Source of the DNA: Opitutaceae bacterium BACL24 MAG-120322-bin51
GTDB taxonomy: Bacteria > Verrucomicrobiota > Verrucomicrobiia > Opitutales > Coraliomargaritaceae
DNA length: 38,955 nt
Direction of reading: 5' to 3'
NCBI GenBank assembly: GCA_905182435.1
Contig: CAJJBN010000001.1
Coordinates: 1-38,955, forward strand
The first letter of the stretch is position 1. The number at the start of each line of letters is the position of its first letter. The position numbers were made by a program, and so were the translations under genes. This document shows, in pieces, positions 1 through 10,544 of the stretch. Below the pieces are notes generated by a model, which was not told the origin of the DNA, searched no databases, and saw nothing but the letters and a program-made list of their open reading frames with translations.

Positions 1-320
1 GGGCGTTGAAAGTCAGGGGTAACAACTGTGTTGTGCGAGCTGACTCGCGCCCTACACTCTACCGACAGAGGTCTGCTCTCAAAAGTACAGTGAAGAGCTT
101 TTTTGTTGAGACATGCATTCCAAAATAGAAGGACAGCACCCCCGCTGTGTTAGCAGAGCCTGGCTAAATATACAACAAGCTCAGAGCGATGTCCCCTATC
201 AACTTCGGACGCCGAGGACGGCATCCCACCACCAAAGACTGTAAACAGTCCAGCGGGGGGATATATGTGAGAAATAAGACGCCACGAAACAGTTAGCGAT
301 CTCACCGTTTCATGGCGGCA
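1..320. other. Gene-free left edge
   Basis: No reading frame longer than about 60 codons with convincing composition is seen on either strand, and no RNA gene is recognised. The stretch lies downstream of the minus-strand tRNA terminator. It may belong to a regulatory or 3' region of a gene outside the window. I see nothing specific in it. Confidence 0.5.
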
Positions 321-353
321 ATAAAAAGCCCCCAGTCATTTGACTGGGGGCTT
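321..353 (-). terminator. Intrinsic terminator after tRNA-Gly
   Basis: A near-perfect hairpin is formed by 326-338 and 341-353 (core GCCCCCAGTCA / TGACTGGGGGC) with a two-base loop. Read on the minus strand it is followed by a run of T (the complement of ATAAAAA at 321-327). It sits just past the 3' end of the tRNA, as expected for its Rho-independent terminator. Confidence 0.85.
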
Positions 354-434
<81 letters not shown>

Positions 435-499
435 TTCTTTGGAAGAAGTCGCAGAGAATTATAAATTAGCGCCTGCTGTCAATGCGTTTTCAAATAAAA

Positions 500-1367
500 T
501 TACTCGCCGAGATCTAAATCCATCGTCAACTTGCGCCGCACAGTGTCAGGTAATGCGACGAGGTTGTTGCCACGCAGCGCAGCGGCGAGATCATCGTTCA
601 GCAAGACACGAAGCACTTTCTGCGCTCGCGCTTGGTCGCGCTCTTTATACACGACATAGAAAGCCAAGCGAATCGGATAGTCGCCATAATGCACATTATC
701 GTCCGTAGGACTAAATGCGGGGCCATCGATCTCACTCGAGATCATCAATGCTTTGACTTTTTCACTCTTCGGCACACGTGGCAAAATCGCGATCGACGCA
801 GCATTAGACAACAGTAAGCCCTCGATTTCGGAATCTTTCACCGAAGCCATAGTCGACTTCATCTGCCCACTGCGGAGGACCGAAAATTTAAATAACTCGA
901 GCGATATACTTTTATTATTTTGCCCTGCCAATGTCTTAATTGAACGACTGCCCCAACCGGAAGAGACCTAAGTCGCCCCATGTGGTGTAGTTAGATTCCT
1001 CATTCGCGCCGAAAATACCACCGAGGCTGGCTAAACTGATCTCATTGATCGGATTACTTTGATTGACCGCAATCACAGCAACATCATATGCGAAAGGAAA
1101 CACCCGAAACTCGTCACGCGGCACATCAGTATCTTCCGGTACCGCTATAATCGCTAAATCAATTTCATCCGAGCGCAACCGCTCCAACGCGGGCAAACTA
1201 CCAATGTCGTCGACCTTGAATTCCATCGAATGCTCATCTCCATAAGCTAGGAGCGGCTCAGTGATAAACTCTGCCAAGAGGTCGGAAGCAGCAATACGGA
1301 CTTGTCTGGCACTAGCGGGCGCCACCACAGCGGCAGCCAAGATAAAAAGCAGGAGGCGTGAAATCAT
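500..1367 (-). CDS. PstS-like periplasmic substrate-binding protein (frameshifted)
   Basis: This is a secreted binding protein of the phosphate-binding (PBP-like) superfamily, about 288 residues when read across the break. Residues 1-20 are a signal peptide (hydrophobic LLLFILAAAVVAP, cleavage near ASA). The mature part has the family features: a RVFPFAYDVAVIAVN segment, an ISLASLGGIFGA segment typical of 'LT..ql..Iy.G', then TTWGDLGL. A one-base surplus at about 958-963 (TT on the minus strand) breaks the frame. Removing it gives GDLGLSGWGSRSIK and joins the two halves in register. No pst transporter genes are nearby, so this is an orphan. The ligand is not known, and a phosphate role is only a family analogy. 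It lies downstream of the NtrC-type regulator in the same orientation, about 160 bp away. It could also be a related ligand-sensing lipoprotein or a pseudogene. Confidence 0.7.
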
Positions 1368-1526
1368 AAATAAAGTGGGCTTCTAGGGTATAAAATGAGA
1401 CAAATGTAATCTGATATATGAGCCGCCACTGGGAGCAGAGTCAAACTCTAAGCTGACTGACAGTTGGCTACTAATTGAATCGCAAGTGTGCGGCAGGTTT
1501 TGGGTAGCGAAGCGGCCATCCACTGC

Positions 1527-2895
1527 CTATTTCCCAACGTCCAACTCTGGCCACTGGATGAGCTTGCGATGCAAGGTTCGGCGACTAATCCCCATCAACT
1601 CGGCCGCCTGGGTACGATTGCCACTGGCTTTGATCAGCGCGTTGCGCAACAAACGCTTCTCATTCTCTTCCTTGCTCAAAGTCGAACTAGAGACCACTGA
1701 CTCAAGCAACCGTGCATCGCCCTCATGCAACTGATACTTGGGATCGAGATCATACTCCGTTACTTCGCTGCCACGCTTGAGCACGACGTTATTTTCACAA
1801 AAATTACGCAACTCACGAATATTCCCGGGCCAGCGATACGCGCGAAGCACTTCAAGTGCACCGACTGTCAAACGAACCGGTGCCACCCCGTTCTCTTCGC
1901 TAAACTCCTTTATATAATGATTGAGCAAGATAATCATATCTTCCTGCCGGTGACGCAGCGCTGGCAAATGAATCGTCACGACATTGAGCCGATAAAGCAG
2001 ATCTTCGCGAAACTCGCCACTCTTCGACATCTCGGTCAGATTACGATTGGTCGCGCAAACCAAGCGCACATCGACCTTAACCGGGGTGGAACTGCCCAAG
2101 CGCTCAAAGCTGCGCGTCTCAAGGAAGCGCAACAATTTCACCTGTGTGGACGCATCGATCTCGCCGATTTCATCCAAAAACAAGGTGCCGCCGTCTGCCG
2201 CTTCGAAGCGCCCAATGCGCCGTTCGGTCGCGCCAGTAAACGCACCTTTCTCATGCCCAAACAGTTCGCTCTCGAGCAAATTTGCAGCCAAGGCCGCGCA
2301 ATGTACTGGCACGAAGGGCTTACGCGCACGGGTACTGTTCTGGTGAATCGCCTGCGCAATCAGTTCCTTGCCTGTGCCTGTCTCACCTTCGAGCAGAACA
2401 GTCGCCCTCGACGGCGCCACGAGTTTGACCTTATCCAACACATCGGTGAGCCCAGACGAATTACCGATGATCCCACCAAAACTGTATTTCTTATCTAAGC
2501 GCTCATGCAGCACCACATTCTCCGCCTCCATCGTGCGCGACTGCAGTGCTCGCTTAATAATAATCTCAAGCTTCTCCAAGCTCACTGGCTTAATCAAAAA
2601 GTCAAACGCCCCGCGACGCATCGCTTCGACTGCGGTTTCCACATTGCCATAAGCGGTCATCATGATGCAGATCGGGCGATTCGGCAGTTTAATCGCGCGA
2701 TCGATCACTGTCAGGCCGGACTTCCCCGCCATTCGTAAGTCGGTCAATACCACGTCAAACGTCTCCGCTTCCATCAAATTAAATGCCTCTGCTGCTCCAC
2801 TAGCCATATAGACCTCGTAGTCGTCTTCCAGAGCCAAACTCAAGGCCCTCACGGGTGTTTTTCTCATCATCTACAATTAAGATTGTTGCGGGCAT
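1527..2895 (-). CDS. NtrC-family sigma-54 response regulator (frameshifted)
   Basis: A two-component response regulator that activates sigma-54 promoters, 455 residues when read across one break. The N-terminal receiver starts MPATILIVDDEKN (acidic DD pair) and has the phospho-acceptor in VVLTDLRM. The central AAA+ domain has Walker A GETGTGKE, the sigma-54 contact loop GAFTGA and Walker B GGTLFLDEIGE. The C-terminus is a Fis-type helix-turn-helix (NRTQAAELMGISRRTLHRKL). A start at 2895 restores the full receiver; the downstream start at 2870 would remove its first strand. The break is one extra T in TTT (2836-2838 on the plus strand), and removing it gives REGLELALEDDYEVY. No histidine kinase is present in the window. 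The gene is divergent from the moxR-bat operon with about 120 bp between starts, so it may regulate that operon, but I found no -24/-12 promoter to prove it. Confidence 0.92.
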
Positions 2896-3016
2896 GTGAG
2901 ACAATAAGGCACAACTCATGTTAAAATGCAATTTCTCAATTTTTTCTATGAAACCTCTTGCAGGATCGTTTGTCATTGATCTCCTGCCGTTAGATGTTTT
3001 TTCCATTTTTGCAACT

Positions 3017-4018
3017 ATGAGTACACAACCCGCGACTACCTCCCCCCCCTCCAATGAAGCTCTCGAAGCTGCGACTGCGTGGATCCCCACATTGCGCAAA
3101 GAGATCGGCCGCGTCATCGTCGGCCAACGCTATCTAGTCGACCGTCTACTGGTCGGCTTGCTCGCCAACGGACACGTGCTGCTCGAAGGCGTACCAGGCC
3201 TCGCTAAGACCCTGAGCATTCGCACCCTCGCCACTGCCACCGATGCCGATTTTAAGCGCATCCAGTTCACCCCCGATCTATTGCCAGCCGACATCATTGG
3301 CACGCTGATCTACAGCCCAAAGGATAGCACCTTTCATACGCGTAAGGGTCCCATCTTCGCCAATCTTGTGCTGGCCGACGAAATTAACCGCGCGCCTGCC
3401 AAGGTTCAGAGTGCGCTACTCGAAGCGATGCAGGAGCATCAAGTGACGATCGGCGACACCACATACCCGCTGCCAGAGCCATTCCTAGTGCTCGCCACCG
3501 AGAACCCGATCGACCAAGAAGGCACCTACCCATTGCCCGAAGCGCAGGTTGACCGCTTTATGCTTAAGCTCAAGGTCGGCTATCCGAGCAAGGCCGAAGA
3601 GCGCGAAATCCTCGACCGCATGGCTTCGACCGACCCGAATCTAAGCGTTGATGCAGTCACCACGCTGGATGACATTCGTGAGGCGCGTAAGTACGTCAAC
3701 GACGTGTTCGTCGATCCCAAGATCCGCGACTACATCGTCGATCTGATCCTCGCCACACGTAATCCAGAAGATTTCAACCTCAAGCTCGGTCAGTACATCC
3801 AGTTCGGAGCCAGCCCGCGCGCCACCATCAGCCTCACCCTCGCCGCCAAGGCATGGGCGCTGATGCAAGGTCGCTCCTACGTAATCCCGCAAGACATCAA
3901 GGAGATCGGCATGGATGTGCTGCGTCACCGCGTGATCCCCAGCTATGAGGCTGAAGCCGAAGAGATCACCAGCGAAGATTTGGTCGCATCGATTTTCGAC
4001 GCCGTGCCAGTGCCTTAA
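3017..4018 (+). CDS. moxR: MoxR-family AAA+ ATPase
   Basis: A 333-residue MoxR-type AAA+ ATPase, thought to act as a chaperone that assembles or activates VWA-domain protein complexes. Visible motifs are an IVGQ box (RVIVGQRYLVDRLL), Walker A LLEGVPGLAKT, Walker B LVLADEINRAP, and the family signature LLEAMQEHQVTIG followed by ATENPIDQEGTYPLPEAQVDRF. Length is normal. The ATG at 3017 is chosen because the conserved region begins soon after it; the frame is open back to 2918, but that extension is hydrophobic and unlike the family. No good Shine-Dalgarno is seen. It is the first gene of the moxR-DUF58-VWA (bat) operon, the usual order in Bacteroidota and Verrucomicrobiota. Confidence 0.95.
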   Translation: MSTQPATTSPPSNEALEAATAWIPTLRKEIGRVIVGQRYLVDRLLVGLLANGHVLLEGVPGLAKTLSIRTLATATDADFKRIQFTPDLLPADIIGTLIYSPKDSTFHTRKGPIFANLVLADEINRAPAKVQSALLEAMQEHQVTIGDTTYPLPEPFLVLATENPIDQEGTYPLPEAQVDRFMLKLKVGYPSKAEEREILDRMASTDPNLSVDAVTTLDDIREARKYVNDVFVDPKIRDYIVDLILATRNPEDFNLKLGQYIQFGASPRATISLTLAAKAWALMQGRSYVIPQDIKEIGMDVLRHRVIPSYEAEAEEITSEDLVASIFDAVPVP

Positions 4019-4023
4019 AAACA

Positions 4024-4135
4024 ATTAGGAATTAGGATTTTTCCACTGTTCTACTTTCCGATTTTTCCACTGTTCTACTTTCCGACTTTTCCACTTTCTA
4101 ACTTTTCCACTTTCCTACTTTCCTACTTTTTAAAA
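4024..4135. repeat. Degenerate tandem array of TTTTCCACTTTCTAC-type units
   Basis: Between moxR and the DUF58 gene the plus strand is a pyrimidine-rich array of six or so units related to TTTTCCACTTTCTACTTTC, including two nearly identical copies of CCACTGTTCTACTTTCCGA. It ends in TTTTTAAAAAAA next to the GTG start of the next gene. It is non-coding in all frames. It interrupts an otherwise tight operon. Confidence 0.75.
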
Positions 4136-4138
4136 AAA

Positions 4139-5027
4139 GTGACTCCGGCAGATATCATTAAAAAAGTTCGCCGCCTCGAGATACGCGCGCGTCATCTAGT
4201 GACGGATTCCGTGAGCGGCGCTTACCACAGCTCGTTCAAGGGCCGTGGCATGGACTTTGAGGAGGTACGCGAGTATGAAATCGGCGACGACGTGCGTACG
4301 ATTGACTGGAATGTTAGCGCCAAAATGGATCGCCCCTTTGTCAAAGTCTTCCGCGAAGAGCGCGAAATGACGTTGATGCTGTTAATTGATTTAAGCGCAT
4401 CGGGCATCTTCGGCTCCGTCGAGCAAAGCAAGCGCGAGCGCGCCGCAGAGATCGCCAGTGTGCTGGCGTTTACCGCCACACAAAACAACGACAAAGTCGG
4501 CGTGCTACTCTACACCGACGAGGTCGAGCACTACATCCCACCCAAGAAAGGACGCCGCCACATCCTCCGCTTGATCCGCGATATTCTTATTCTTCGAGCC
4601 CAAAGGCCGGGGCACTTCGCACCAGGCCGCACTCGATTATCTCAATCGTGTGCAACGCCGCAAAACAGTCGTATTCCTAATTTCCGACTTTCTCGACGAA
4701 TCGCAAGCCACTGGCATCTTCGACACCCTCGCGCTCAACAATCAACGCCACGACTTGATCAGCATTGCACTCAGCGACCCTCGCGAATGCGAGCTTCCAC
4801 CAGTCGGCTTGATCACCCTTGAAGATGCCGAAACCGGCGAAATGGTCGAAGTCGATACCAGTAATAAACACACGCGCCAACGCTACACCACCCTAGCCCG
4901 TGAGCGCCAAAGCAACTTTAAAGCTCAAATGCGCAAGAAAGGGCTCGACTGGATCCAAGCCCACACCGACCAGCCCTATTTACCCGCACTGCGTAACCTC
5001 TTCGCCCGCCGCGCCAGCCGACACTAA
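4139..5027 (+). CDS. DUF58 domain protein of the moxR operon (frameshifted)
   Basis: A DUF58 protein of about 295 residues, a family with a VWA-like fold that is the regular partner of MoxR. The signature lies at residues 35-85: FKGRGMDFEEVREYEIGDD, then VRTIDWNVSAK, then PFVKVFREERE and the metal-site-like LLIDLSASG. The start is a GTG at 4139 directly after the upstream repeat. The reading frame is broken at about 4585-4588, where TTCTTATTC has one base too many. Dropping it yields RDILFFEPKGRGTSHQAALDYLNRV and reaches the C-terminal half (VVFLISDFLDE, with DLISIALSDPRE). The second half has the LISDF-type strand expected in the VWA-like fold. Function beyond the MoxR link is unknown. Confidence 0.88.
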
Positions 5028-5096
5028 ACGGAAACACGGAAAACCTGAAACACGAAAAACTGACAACTAACAACCGACAACTAACAACTCCCCCCA

Positions 5097-5673
5097 ATGT
5101 TTCTCGCACAACTACCCGCGCAATCACCGCAGCTGCCCGACCTCCCGCCAGGTCCGTCGCTTGATCGTGTGCGCGGCCCCATCGAAATCCCACCCTACGA
5201 GCCATGGCAAATCGGAGTGATGGTTACCCTCGCCGTGCTCGTATTAGGACTACTGATCTGGGGCATCGTTCGATTCCTTCGCACACGCAACAACCGCACA
5301 CAAACTGAACTGCCGCACCTCACTGCCATCACTGAGTTAAACACTGCAGCCGAGCTCACCACGGAGGACGACGAACGTTTCGCCGTGCTCAGCTCGCTGG
5401 CGCTGCGCCGCTACTTCGAAACTGGCAAAGGCATCGCCGCGCTCGGCCGCACCTCGCGCGAATTCCTGCACGCATTGGACCGGCACCCGCAAATTAATCC
5501 TCGAGGCACGCAGCTCACTCACTGAATTCCTAGAGCACTGCGACCGCGTCAAATTCGCCCAAGCTTCACTCACCGCAGCTGAACGGAGCGCACTCACCGA
5601 AAGTGCCACGGCCCTCATCGCCCAATTTGAACAAGCCGTCGAAGCCACACCACAGCAGGTCCAGCCACAATGA
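5097..5673 (+). CDS. Single-pass membrane protein of the moxR-bat operon (DUF4381-like, frameshifted)
   Basis: A protein of about 191 residues with a proline-rich N-terminal segment outside the membrane, one transmembrane helix at about residues 39-62 ([20 protein letters not shown]) and a cytosolic helical domain. Position and architecture match the small membrane protein (DUF4381 type) found between DUF58 and the VWA genes in such operons; the family name is an inference. The frame breaks at 5477-5478, where GG should probably be G. Correcting it gives [19 protein letters not shown] and carries the gene to a stop at 5673, overlapping the next ATG by ATGA. Upstream, 5028-5096 holds CAACTAACAAC-type repeats and no clear ribosome site. 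Confidence 0.72.
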
Positions 5674-6707
5674 GCTTCTTTCAATTTCAGAATCCAGAAT
5701 ACTTCTTCCTGCTGCTGCTATTGCCGCTCATCGCCTGGTGGGCAGGACGCATGGGCCCTGAAGCTGCGATGCGTTTCTCCAGCATTCAACTCGTCAAAGC
5801 AGTCAGTCGCTCACGTCGCAGCCTCCCAGGGAAGTTTCTATTCGGCCTCCGCATCCTCGCACTCGCCGCATTAATTACCGCGCTGGCTCGGCCACAAATG
5901 GGCAAGATGAACGACACCACCGATGCGGATGGTATCGATATTGTGGTCACACTCGACCTCTCTGGTTCGATGCGCGCCCTCGATCTTTCCACCCGTAAAA
6001 ACGTCGTCACACGTCTAGATGCGGCAAAAAAAGTGGTCCACGAATTCATTGATAAGCGCCCCTACGATCGTATTGCGCTGATCGCCTTTGCAGCAGATGC
6101 CTACGTCGTCAGCCCGCTCACACTCAACCACGACTGGTTGAAGAAAAACCTAGACCGCCTTGAGTTGGGCGAAATCGACGGTGGCGGCACCGCAATCGGC
6201 ACTGCCCTCGGCGCCAGTGTTAATCGCCTACGCGACCATGAAGCCCGCAGTCACATAGTCATCCTATTGACTGATGGCGAAAACAACTCAGGCACCATCT
6301 CTCCGATTGGGGCAGCTGAAGCGGCCAAAAGTTACGGTGTTAAAGTGTACACCATCGCCACCGGAAAAAAAGGCCGCGTGCCGATTCCCGAGATGACGCG
6401 CGACAACCGTGTGCTTCGCGACAAAGACGGTAAGCCCGTGTATCGCGGACGTGCCGAAAACTCAAACTACGACGAAGCCGAACTGCGCGAAATTGCAGAG
6501 ATGACTGGTGGCCTCTTTTTCCAAGCGACCGAAGATGGCGACCTCGAACGTATTTACGATGAGATCAGCGAACTCGAAACGACCACCATCGAGCTCCGCT
6601 CCTACGCCACTTTTACCGAATATTTCATTTGGCCAGCTGCCCTCGGGCTCGCCTTCCTTGCCCTAGAACAACTCTTGCGCAACACGCGCTATCGCCGACT
6701 GCCATGA
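5670..6707 (+). CDS. batA: BatA-like VWA-domain membrane protein
   Basis: A 345-residue VWA protein of the aerotolerance (Bat) type. Two N-terminal transmembrane helices (about 11-26 and 56-73) are followed by a VWA domain with an intact MIDAS metal site: DLSGS at 96-100, the threonine in GGGTAIG, and the aspartate in LLTDGENN. A third helix lies near the C-terminus ([21 protein letters not shown]). This is the usual BatA layout and length. It overlaps the preceding stop by four bases (ATGA) and overlaps the next gene in the same way, so translation is probably coupled. The VWA domain should face the periplasm. Its biochemical role is not established; a stress-tolerance or envelope-assembly role is a family-level inference. 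Confidence 0.92.
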   Translation: MSFFQFQNPEYFFLLLLLPLIAWWAGRMGPEAAMRFSSIQLVKAVSRSRRSLPGKFLFGLRILALAALITALARPQMGKMNDTTDADGIDIVVTLDLSGSMRALDLSTRKNVVTRLDAAKKVVHEFIDKRPYDRIALIAFAADAYVVSPLTLNHDWLKKNLDRLELGEIDGGGTAIGTALGASVNRLRDHEARSHIVILLTDGENNSGTISPIGAAEAAKSYGVKVYTIATGKKGRVPIPEMTRDNRVLRDKDGKPVYRGRAENSNYDEAELREIAEMTGGLFFQATEDGDLERIYDEISELETTTIELRSYATFTEYFIWPAALGLAFLALEQLLRNTRYRRLP

Positions 6708-8728
6708 CCTTTGAAAATCAGCTCTGGCTCACGTTCACCCCGCTCATTGTATTGCTATTCGCGGGACTTTTCGCGTTTGGGTTGCGCCGTCGCGAAGCGT
6801 TGCTCAGCCGATTTGCAGCCGCACGCCTACTCGATCAGCTCACCGAGAAAGCGAGCCAACAACGCACACTTCTCAAAGCGGGCCTCATGCTCCTCGCCCT
6901 CGCATTAATCGGCGTCGCCCTCGCCCGGCCACAATACGGAGTGGACTGGATTGAGCGCAAAGCACGCGGCCTCGACATCGTCTTCGTGCTCGACAGCTCC
7001 AAGAGCATGCTCGCCACCGACCTGAGGCCAACACGCTTAGATCGCGCCAAGCTCGCCATCATCGATCTGGTTAAACGCTTAGAGAGTGACCGCATCGGGC
7101 TAGTCGCGTTTGCTGGCAATGCCTTCCTACAAACCCCACCAACCCTCGACTATTCAGCCTTCCGCGAGAACTTAGATTCCATTGGCCAAACCAGTATTTC
7201 GCGAGGCGGCAGTGATATTGGCCGAGCCATACGCGAAGCTGCCAAAGCCTTCCCAAAGGATAACAACTTCAAAGTAGTCATCCTGCTCACCGATGGCGAA
7301 GACCAAGAGCAACAGGCAATTGATACCGCGCGCGAAGTCGCCAAAGACGGCATCAAAATATACACCATCGGCATCGGCACCCCCGAAGGTGAGTATCTAA
7401 AAGTCCGCAACGCACAAGGCAGCGAAGAGTTCATCCGCGACTCCAGCGGTCAACCCGTACGCAGCCAACTCGACGAACGCACACTGCAAGAGATCGCACA
7501 ACTTACAGGCGGGAGCTATAGCCGTCTAAGCGATCAGTCGCTCAACACACTTTACAACTCCGTGCTCGCCACACTCCCCCGCGAAGAGCGCGAGTCCGAA
7601 TTACAAGAAGCCCGCATCGAGCGCTACCAATGGGCCCTATCCGCCGCCTGCATTCTCCTTGTATTGGAAATCTTCATACGCCGACGCAGCAAAGCTTCGA
7701 TTCAACTGGCAGTCATCATCGCCACGACATCCCTGCTGCTACCGATACCCAGTGAAGCGCAGGAACTAGAACCAGCGACCGCACCGACCGAATCTTTAGA
7801 GCTACCATTACCGCCGACACAGGAGTCGCCCGAAGCAATCATTCACGAGCCGGAAACAGACCCGCGTGTGCTATACAATCAAGCGCATAGACAGCTTAAA
7901 GCCGGCGACTACGCCGAAGCCACACGCCTCTACGAGGCAGCGATCGAACTCAGCGAAGATGTCTCACTCGAACGTGATGCACTTTACAATATGGCGCACG
8001 CCATCAACCAAGTTGGCGAAACCGCGCTAGAGGCACAGGACTTCGAGGCTGCCATCGAAAGCTGGAAACAAGCCGAGGCCTTATTTAAATCCGCCAACGA
8101 AATTGATTCAAGCGACGCCATCAGCATCGAAGATGCCACCAGTATCGAAGCACGCCGCAACGCGCTCGAAGAATTCTTGAAGCAACAAGAACCTCAAGAG
8201 CAGGAGGATCAAGAAGACAGCGAGGACTCCGAAGACAAGAATGGCGAAGAGGAAGAACCTGAGGACGGCGAAGAAGGCGAAGATCAGAGCGAGCAGTCCG
8301 AAGAAGAATCTGGCGAAGAAGGCGACGAGTCCGAACAAGGCCAAGACGGTGACGAACAGTCTGACCAAGAAGGCGACGAGTCCGAGTCTTCCGAAGGCGA
8401 AGAATCAGACGAGCCAAGCGAAGGCGAAGACACCGAGTCCACTGGCGACCCAGCCGAAGACATGGAGCAACAAGCTGAAGAAGAGGCCGCTAGCGAAGGT
8501 GAGGAAGCGACCGACGAAGAAAGCAGCGAGTCTCCGCAAGCTACTGAAGGCACTGACGGCGCAGAAGGCGACGCAGATGGCGAAATGATGCCCATGGAAG
8601 GCATGAGCATCTCCGAAGCCCAAGACCTACTCGACAGCCTACGCGGCTCTGAACAATTACTCCCATTTTCCGACCCATCCGACGAAACCCGCCAATCGAA
8701 CAGCAACAGAGAACTCCGCGACTGGTAA
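6704..8728 (+). CDS. batB: BatB/BatC-like fusion: VWA + TPR + long acidic tail
   Basis: A 674-residue protein. The ATG at 6704 is used because it overlaps the batA stop (ATGA) and begins the normal BatB N-terminus. It has a transmembrane helix at about 9-27, another at about 56-73, and a VWA domain with MIDAS DSSKS (97-101) and LLTDGED. Hydrophobic segments at about 307-325 and 333-350 follow, then a TPR region at about 389-470 ([21 protein letters not shown]). From about 490 to 625 the chain is almost only Glu, Asp, Ser, Gly and Gln. A short conserved-looking end ([22 protein letters not shown]) closes it. In Bacteroides BatB and BatC are separate; here VWA and TPR are one polypeptide. The acidic tail is far longer than in a typical BatC. 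The TPR and tail are probably on the other side of the membrane from, or tethered close to, the VWA domain, but topology is uncertain. Confidence 0.9.
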   Translation: MTFENQLWLTFTPLIVLLFAGLFAFGLRRREALLSRFAAARLLDQLTEKASQQRTLLKAGLMLLALALIGVALARPQYGVDWIERKARGLDIVFVLDSSKSMLATDLRPTRLDRAKLAIIDLVKRLESDRIGLVAFAGNAFLQTPPTLDYSAFRENLDSIGQTSISRGGSDIGRAIREAAKAFPKDNNFKVVILLTDGEDQEQQAIDTAREVAKDGIKIYTIGIGTPEGEYLKVRNAQGSEEFIRDSSGQPVRSQLDERTLQEIAQLTGGSYSRLSDQSLNTLYNSVLATLPREERESELQEARIERYQWALSAACILLVLEIFIRRRSKASIQLAVIIATTSLLLPIPSEAQELEPATAPTESLELPLPPTQESPEAIIHEPETDPRVLYNQAHRQLKAGDYAEATRLYEAAIELSEDVSLERDALYNMAHAINQVGETALEAQDFEAAIESWKQAEALFKSANEIDSSDAISIEDATSIEARRNALEEFLKQQEPQEQEDQEDSEDSEDKNGEEEEPEDGEEGEDQSEQSEEESGEEGDESEQGQDGDEQSDQEGDESESSEGEESDEPSEGEDTESTGDPAEDMEQQAEEEAASEGEEATDEESSESPQATEGTDGAEGDADGEMMPMEGMSISEAQDLLDSLRGSEQLLPFSDPSDETRQSNSNRELRDW

Positions 8729-8747
8729 CGTCCATTTTTAGATACCT

Positions 8748-10544
8748 ATGCAACTACGCAACGCATTCCTAATATTCGCCCTTTTTACGACCTCGGCACT
8801 GATTGCAGAGATTCGTGTCAGCGCACGCTTCGAACCTGCTCGCGTCGCCGTTGGCAGCACATCGCAATACATCGTTGAGATCGTCGAAACCGATGATAGC
8901 AAAAAGCCTGCAGCGGAGCGCATCACCTCGTTGCCGATTCCCTCCGATGGCGGACTCACCTTACGCAACGGCCGCACCTCGAACAGTCAATCGACTCGTA
9001 TCACCAATGGCGTGAGCGAATATAGTATTACGCAGCAACTCATCATCGAAGCGGTCTCCCAAACAGCTGGCAACTTCACCATCCCCGCTTACATTTTCGA
9101 ATACAAAGGCGGCCGCCTACAAGCGCCAACCGCGACCCTCACGGTGGTCGAACGTTCAGCCGACGCAGCTCCGACGGTTGACGAACTGATCTTCTTGCAA
9201 GCCAATGCGCCTGAACAACTCTACGTCGGCCAGACCACATCAATCCTATTAAAACTGTACGTTTCAAGCAGTGTAACACTGCGCGGGCTCAATGCCTTCG
9301 AGCGGCGCGCCGACGGATTCACAGTGAGTGAACTGCCCGAACAATCCGTAGAAAGTGTCGAGATGTTCAACGGCCGTCGCTATCGCGTTTACAGCTGGCC
9401 GTTCACCATTACACCAATCAGTGCAGGCTCACAGGACCTCAACTTTCAATTCACTCTGGCAGCACAAATGCCTGACCAGCGAAATAACCAAGCCTCTCAA
9501 TTTGGCGGTGGCATGTTTGACAACTTCTTTGGACGTTCCGAACGCTTCAATATTTACAGCCCTCCGACTCAAATCGACGTGCGCACGCTTCCCACGGAGG
9601 GAAAACCAGAGAGCTACTCAGGTGCCATAGGTCAATTTAACATGGAGCTTTCAGCCGACAGTGATTCGACACGAGTAGAGGAGCCGATCATGCTATCACT
9701 CAAGCTTAATGGCAGTGGTAATTTCGACCGAATCAAAGGCCCCGAGATGCCGCAAGCCAGAGGCTGGCGCAGCTACATGCCCGAATCCACTTTCGAGCCA
9801 AACGAATCACAGCCACTCAAAGGCATGAAGCGCTTCGACTATGTTTTTATCCCGGAGAAAGCAGGCAGCCTCAAACTCCCCGAAGTGAAATTCTCATACT
9901 TCGATCCGAGCGCAGAGAAATATGTCGAGCTCTCCGGCCCCGCGCTCACCGTCAAAGTCGCGCCGTCCAACCGCCCGGCGATCGCCACCACACCGACTGA
10001 GACCGACAACCAAGACTCCGCCCCCGCAATCAATCTGACCAAAGCACTCAGCCCCGAAGAGCTGCTCATCACACTCGACTATCGGCCACGCAAGGGACGT
10101 CACATTGAAACAGATCTGCTTTCGAGCCCCTTTTTTAAAGGCCTCAACAGCGCCGCATCCGTCGTACTCATCACCGCAGGTATTGTAATCTATCGGCGCA
10201 AGCGCCTGCATCAAAATGCAGACTACGCCCTCGCCCACAAAGCGAAGCAAGCGCTCAAGGCCGCAGTCAAAGAATCCCAAAGCAGCGATGCTGCGGTCTT
10301 CTACCGCAGCGCGCAATGCGCGATCCGGCTCGCGGCAACCGTGCGCACGAAGCGTAACCTACGCTCTGCTGACTTCGCTGAACTTGAAGTGTCATTCAAA
10401 CAAAGCCAAGTGCCCAACGGGGTGATTGAACAAGCACGAAGCCTCTTCAACGAAGCCGACAACCAGCGTTTCTCAGGCCGCACTCACAGTGCCGACCTGC
10501 AACGCGCCCGCACTCAGCTCAACACCATCCTGAAAGCACTATGA
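8748..10544 (+). CDS. batD: BatD-like membrane-anchored protein
   Basis: A 598-residue BatD family protein. A signal peptide (residues 1-20, LIFALFTTSALIAE) is followed by several beta-sandwich repeats starting VSARFEPARVAVGSTSQYIVEI, the typical 'v...V.p..v.vGe...y.v.v' opening of each BatD unit. A transmembrane helix lies at about 467-484 (AASVVLITAGIVIYRRK) and a helical cytosolic tail of about 110 residues follows. The start at 8748 lies 19 bp after the batB stop. The stop overlaps an ATG by ATGA (10541-10544). As in other bat operons it sits between the VWA genes and batE. Confidence 0.88.
   Translation: MQLRNAFLIFALFTTSALIAEIRVSARFEPARVAVGSTSQYIVEIVETDDSKKPAAERITSLPIPSDGGLTLRNGRTSNSQSTRITNGVSEYSITQQLIIEAVSQTAGNFTIPAYIFEYKGGRLQAPTATLTVVERSADAAPTVDELIFLQANAPEQLYVGQTTSILLKLYVSSSVTLRGLNAFERRADGFTVSELPEQSVESVEMFNGRRYRVYSWPFTITPISAGSQDLNFQFTLAAQMPDQRNNQASQFGGGMFDNFFGRSERFNIYSPPTQIDVRTLPTEGKPESYSGAIGQFNMELSADSDSTRVEEPIMLSLKLNGSGNFDRIKGPEMPQARGWRSYMPESTFEPNESQPLKGMKRFDYVFIPEKAGSLKLPEVKFSYFDPSAEKYVELSGPALTVKVAPSNRPAIATTPTETDNQDSAPAINLTKALSPEELLITLDYRPRKGRHIETDLLSSPFFKGLNSAASVVLITAGIVIYRRKRLHQNADYALAHKAKQALKAAVKESQSSDAAVFYRSAQCAIRLAATVRTKRNLRSADFAELEVSFKQSQVPNGVIEQARSLFNEADNQRFSGRTHSADLQRARTQLNTILKAL

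Noticed and set aside
1725..2498. A 257-codon plus-strand frame opposite the NtrC regulator
   Set aside because: The minus-strand gene has all sigma-54 activator motifs; the plus frame has none.
2896..3016. Sigma-54 promoter before moxR
   Set aside because: GGCAC at about 2908 lacks a GC at the right spacing.
8284..8706. A serine-rich frame on the minus strand opposite the batB acidic tail
   Set aside because: It is the reverse shadow of GAA/GAC/TCC-rich coding sequence; no start context and no family.
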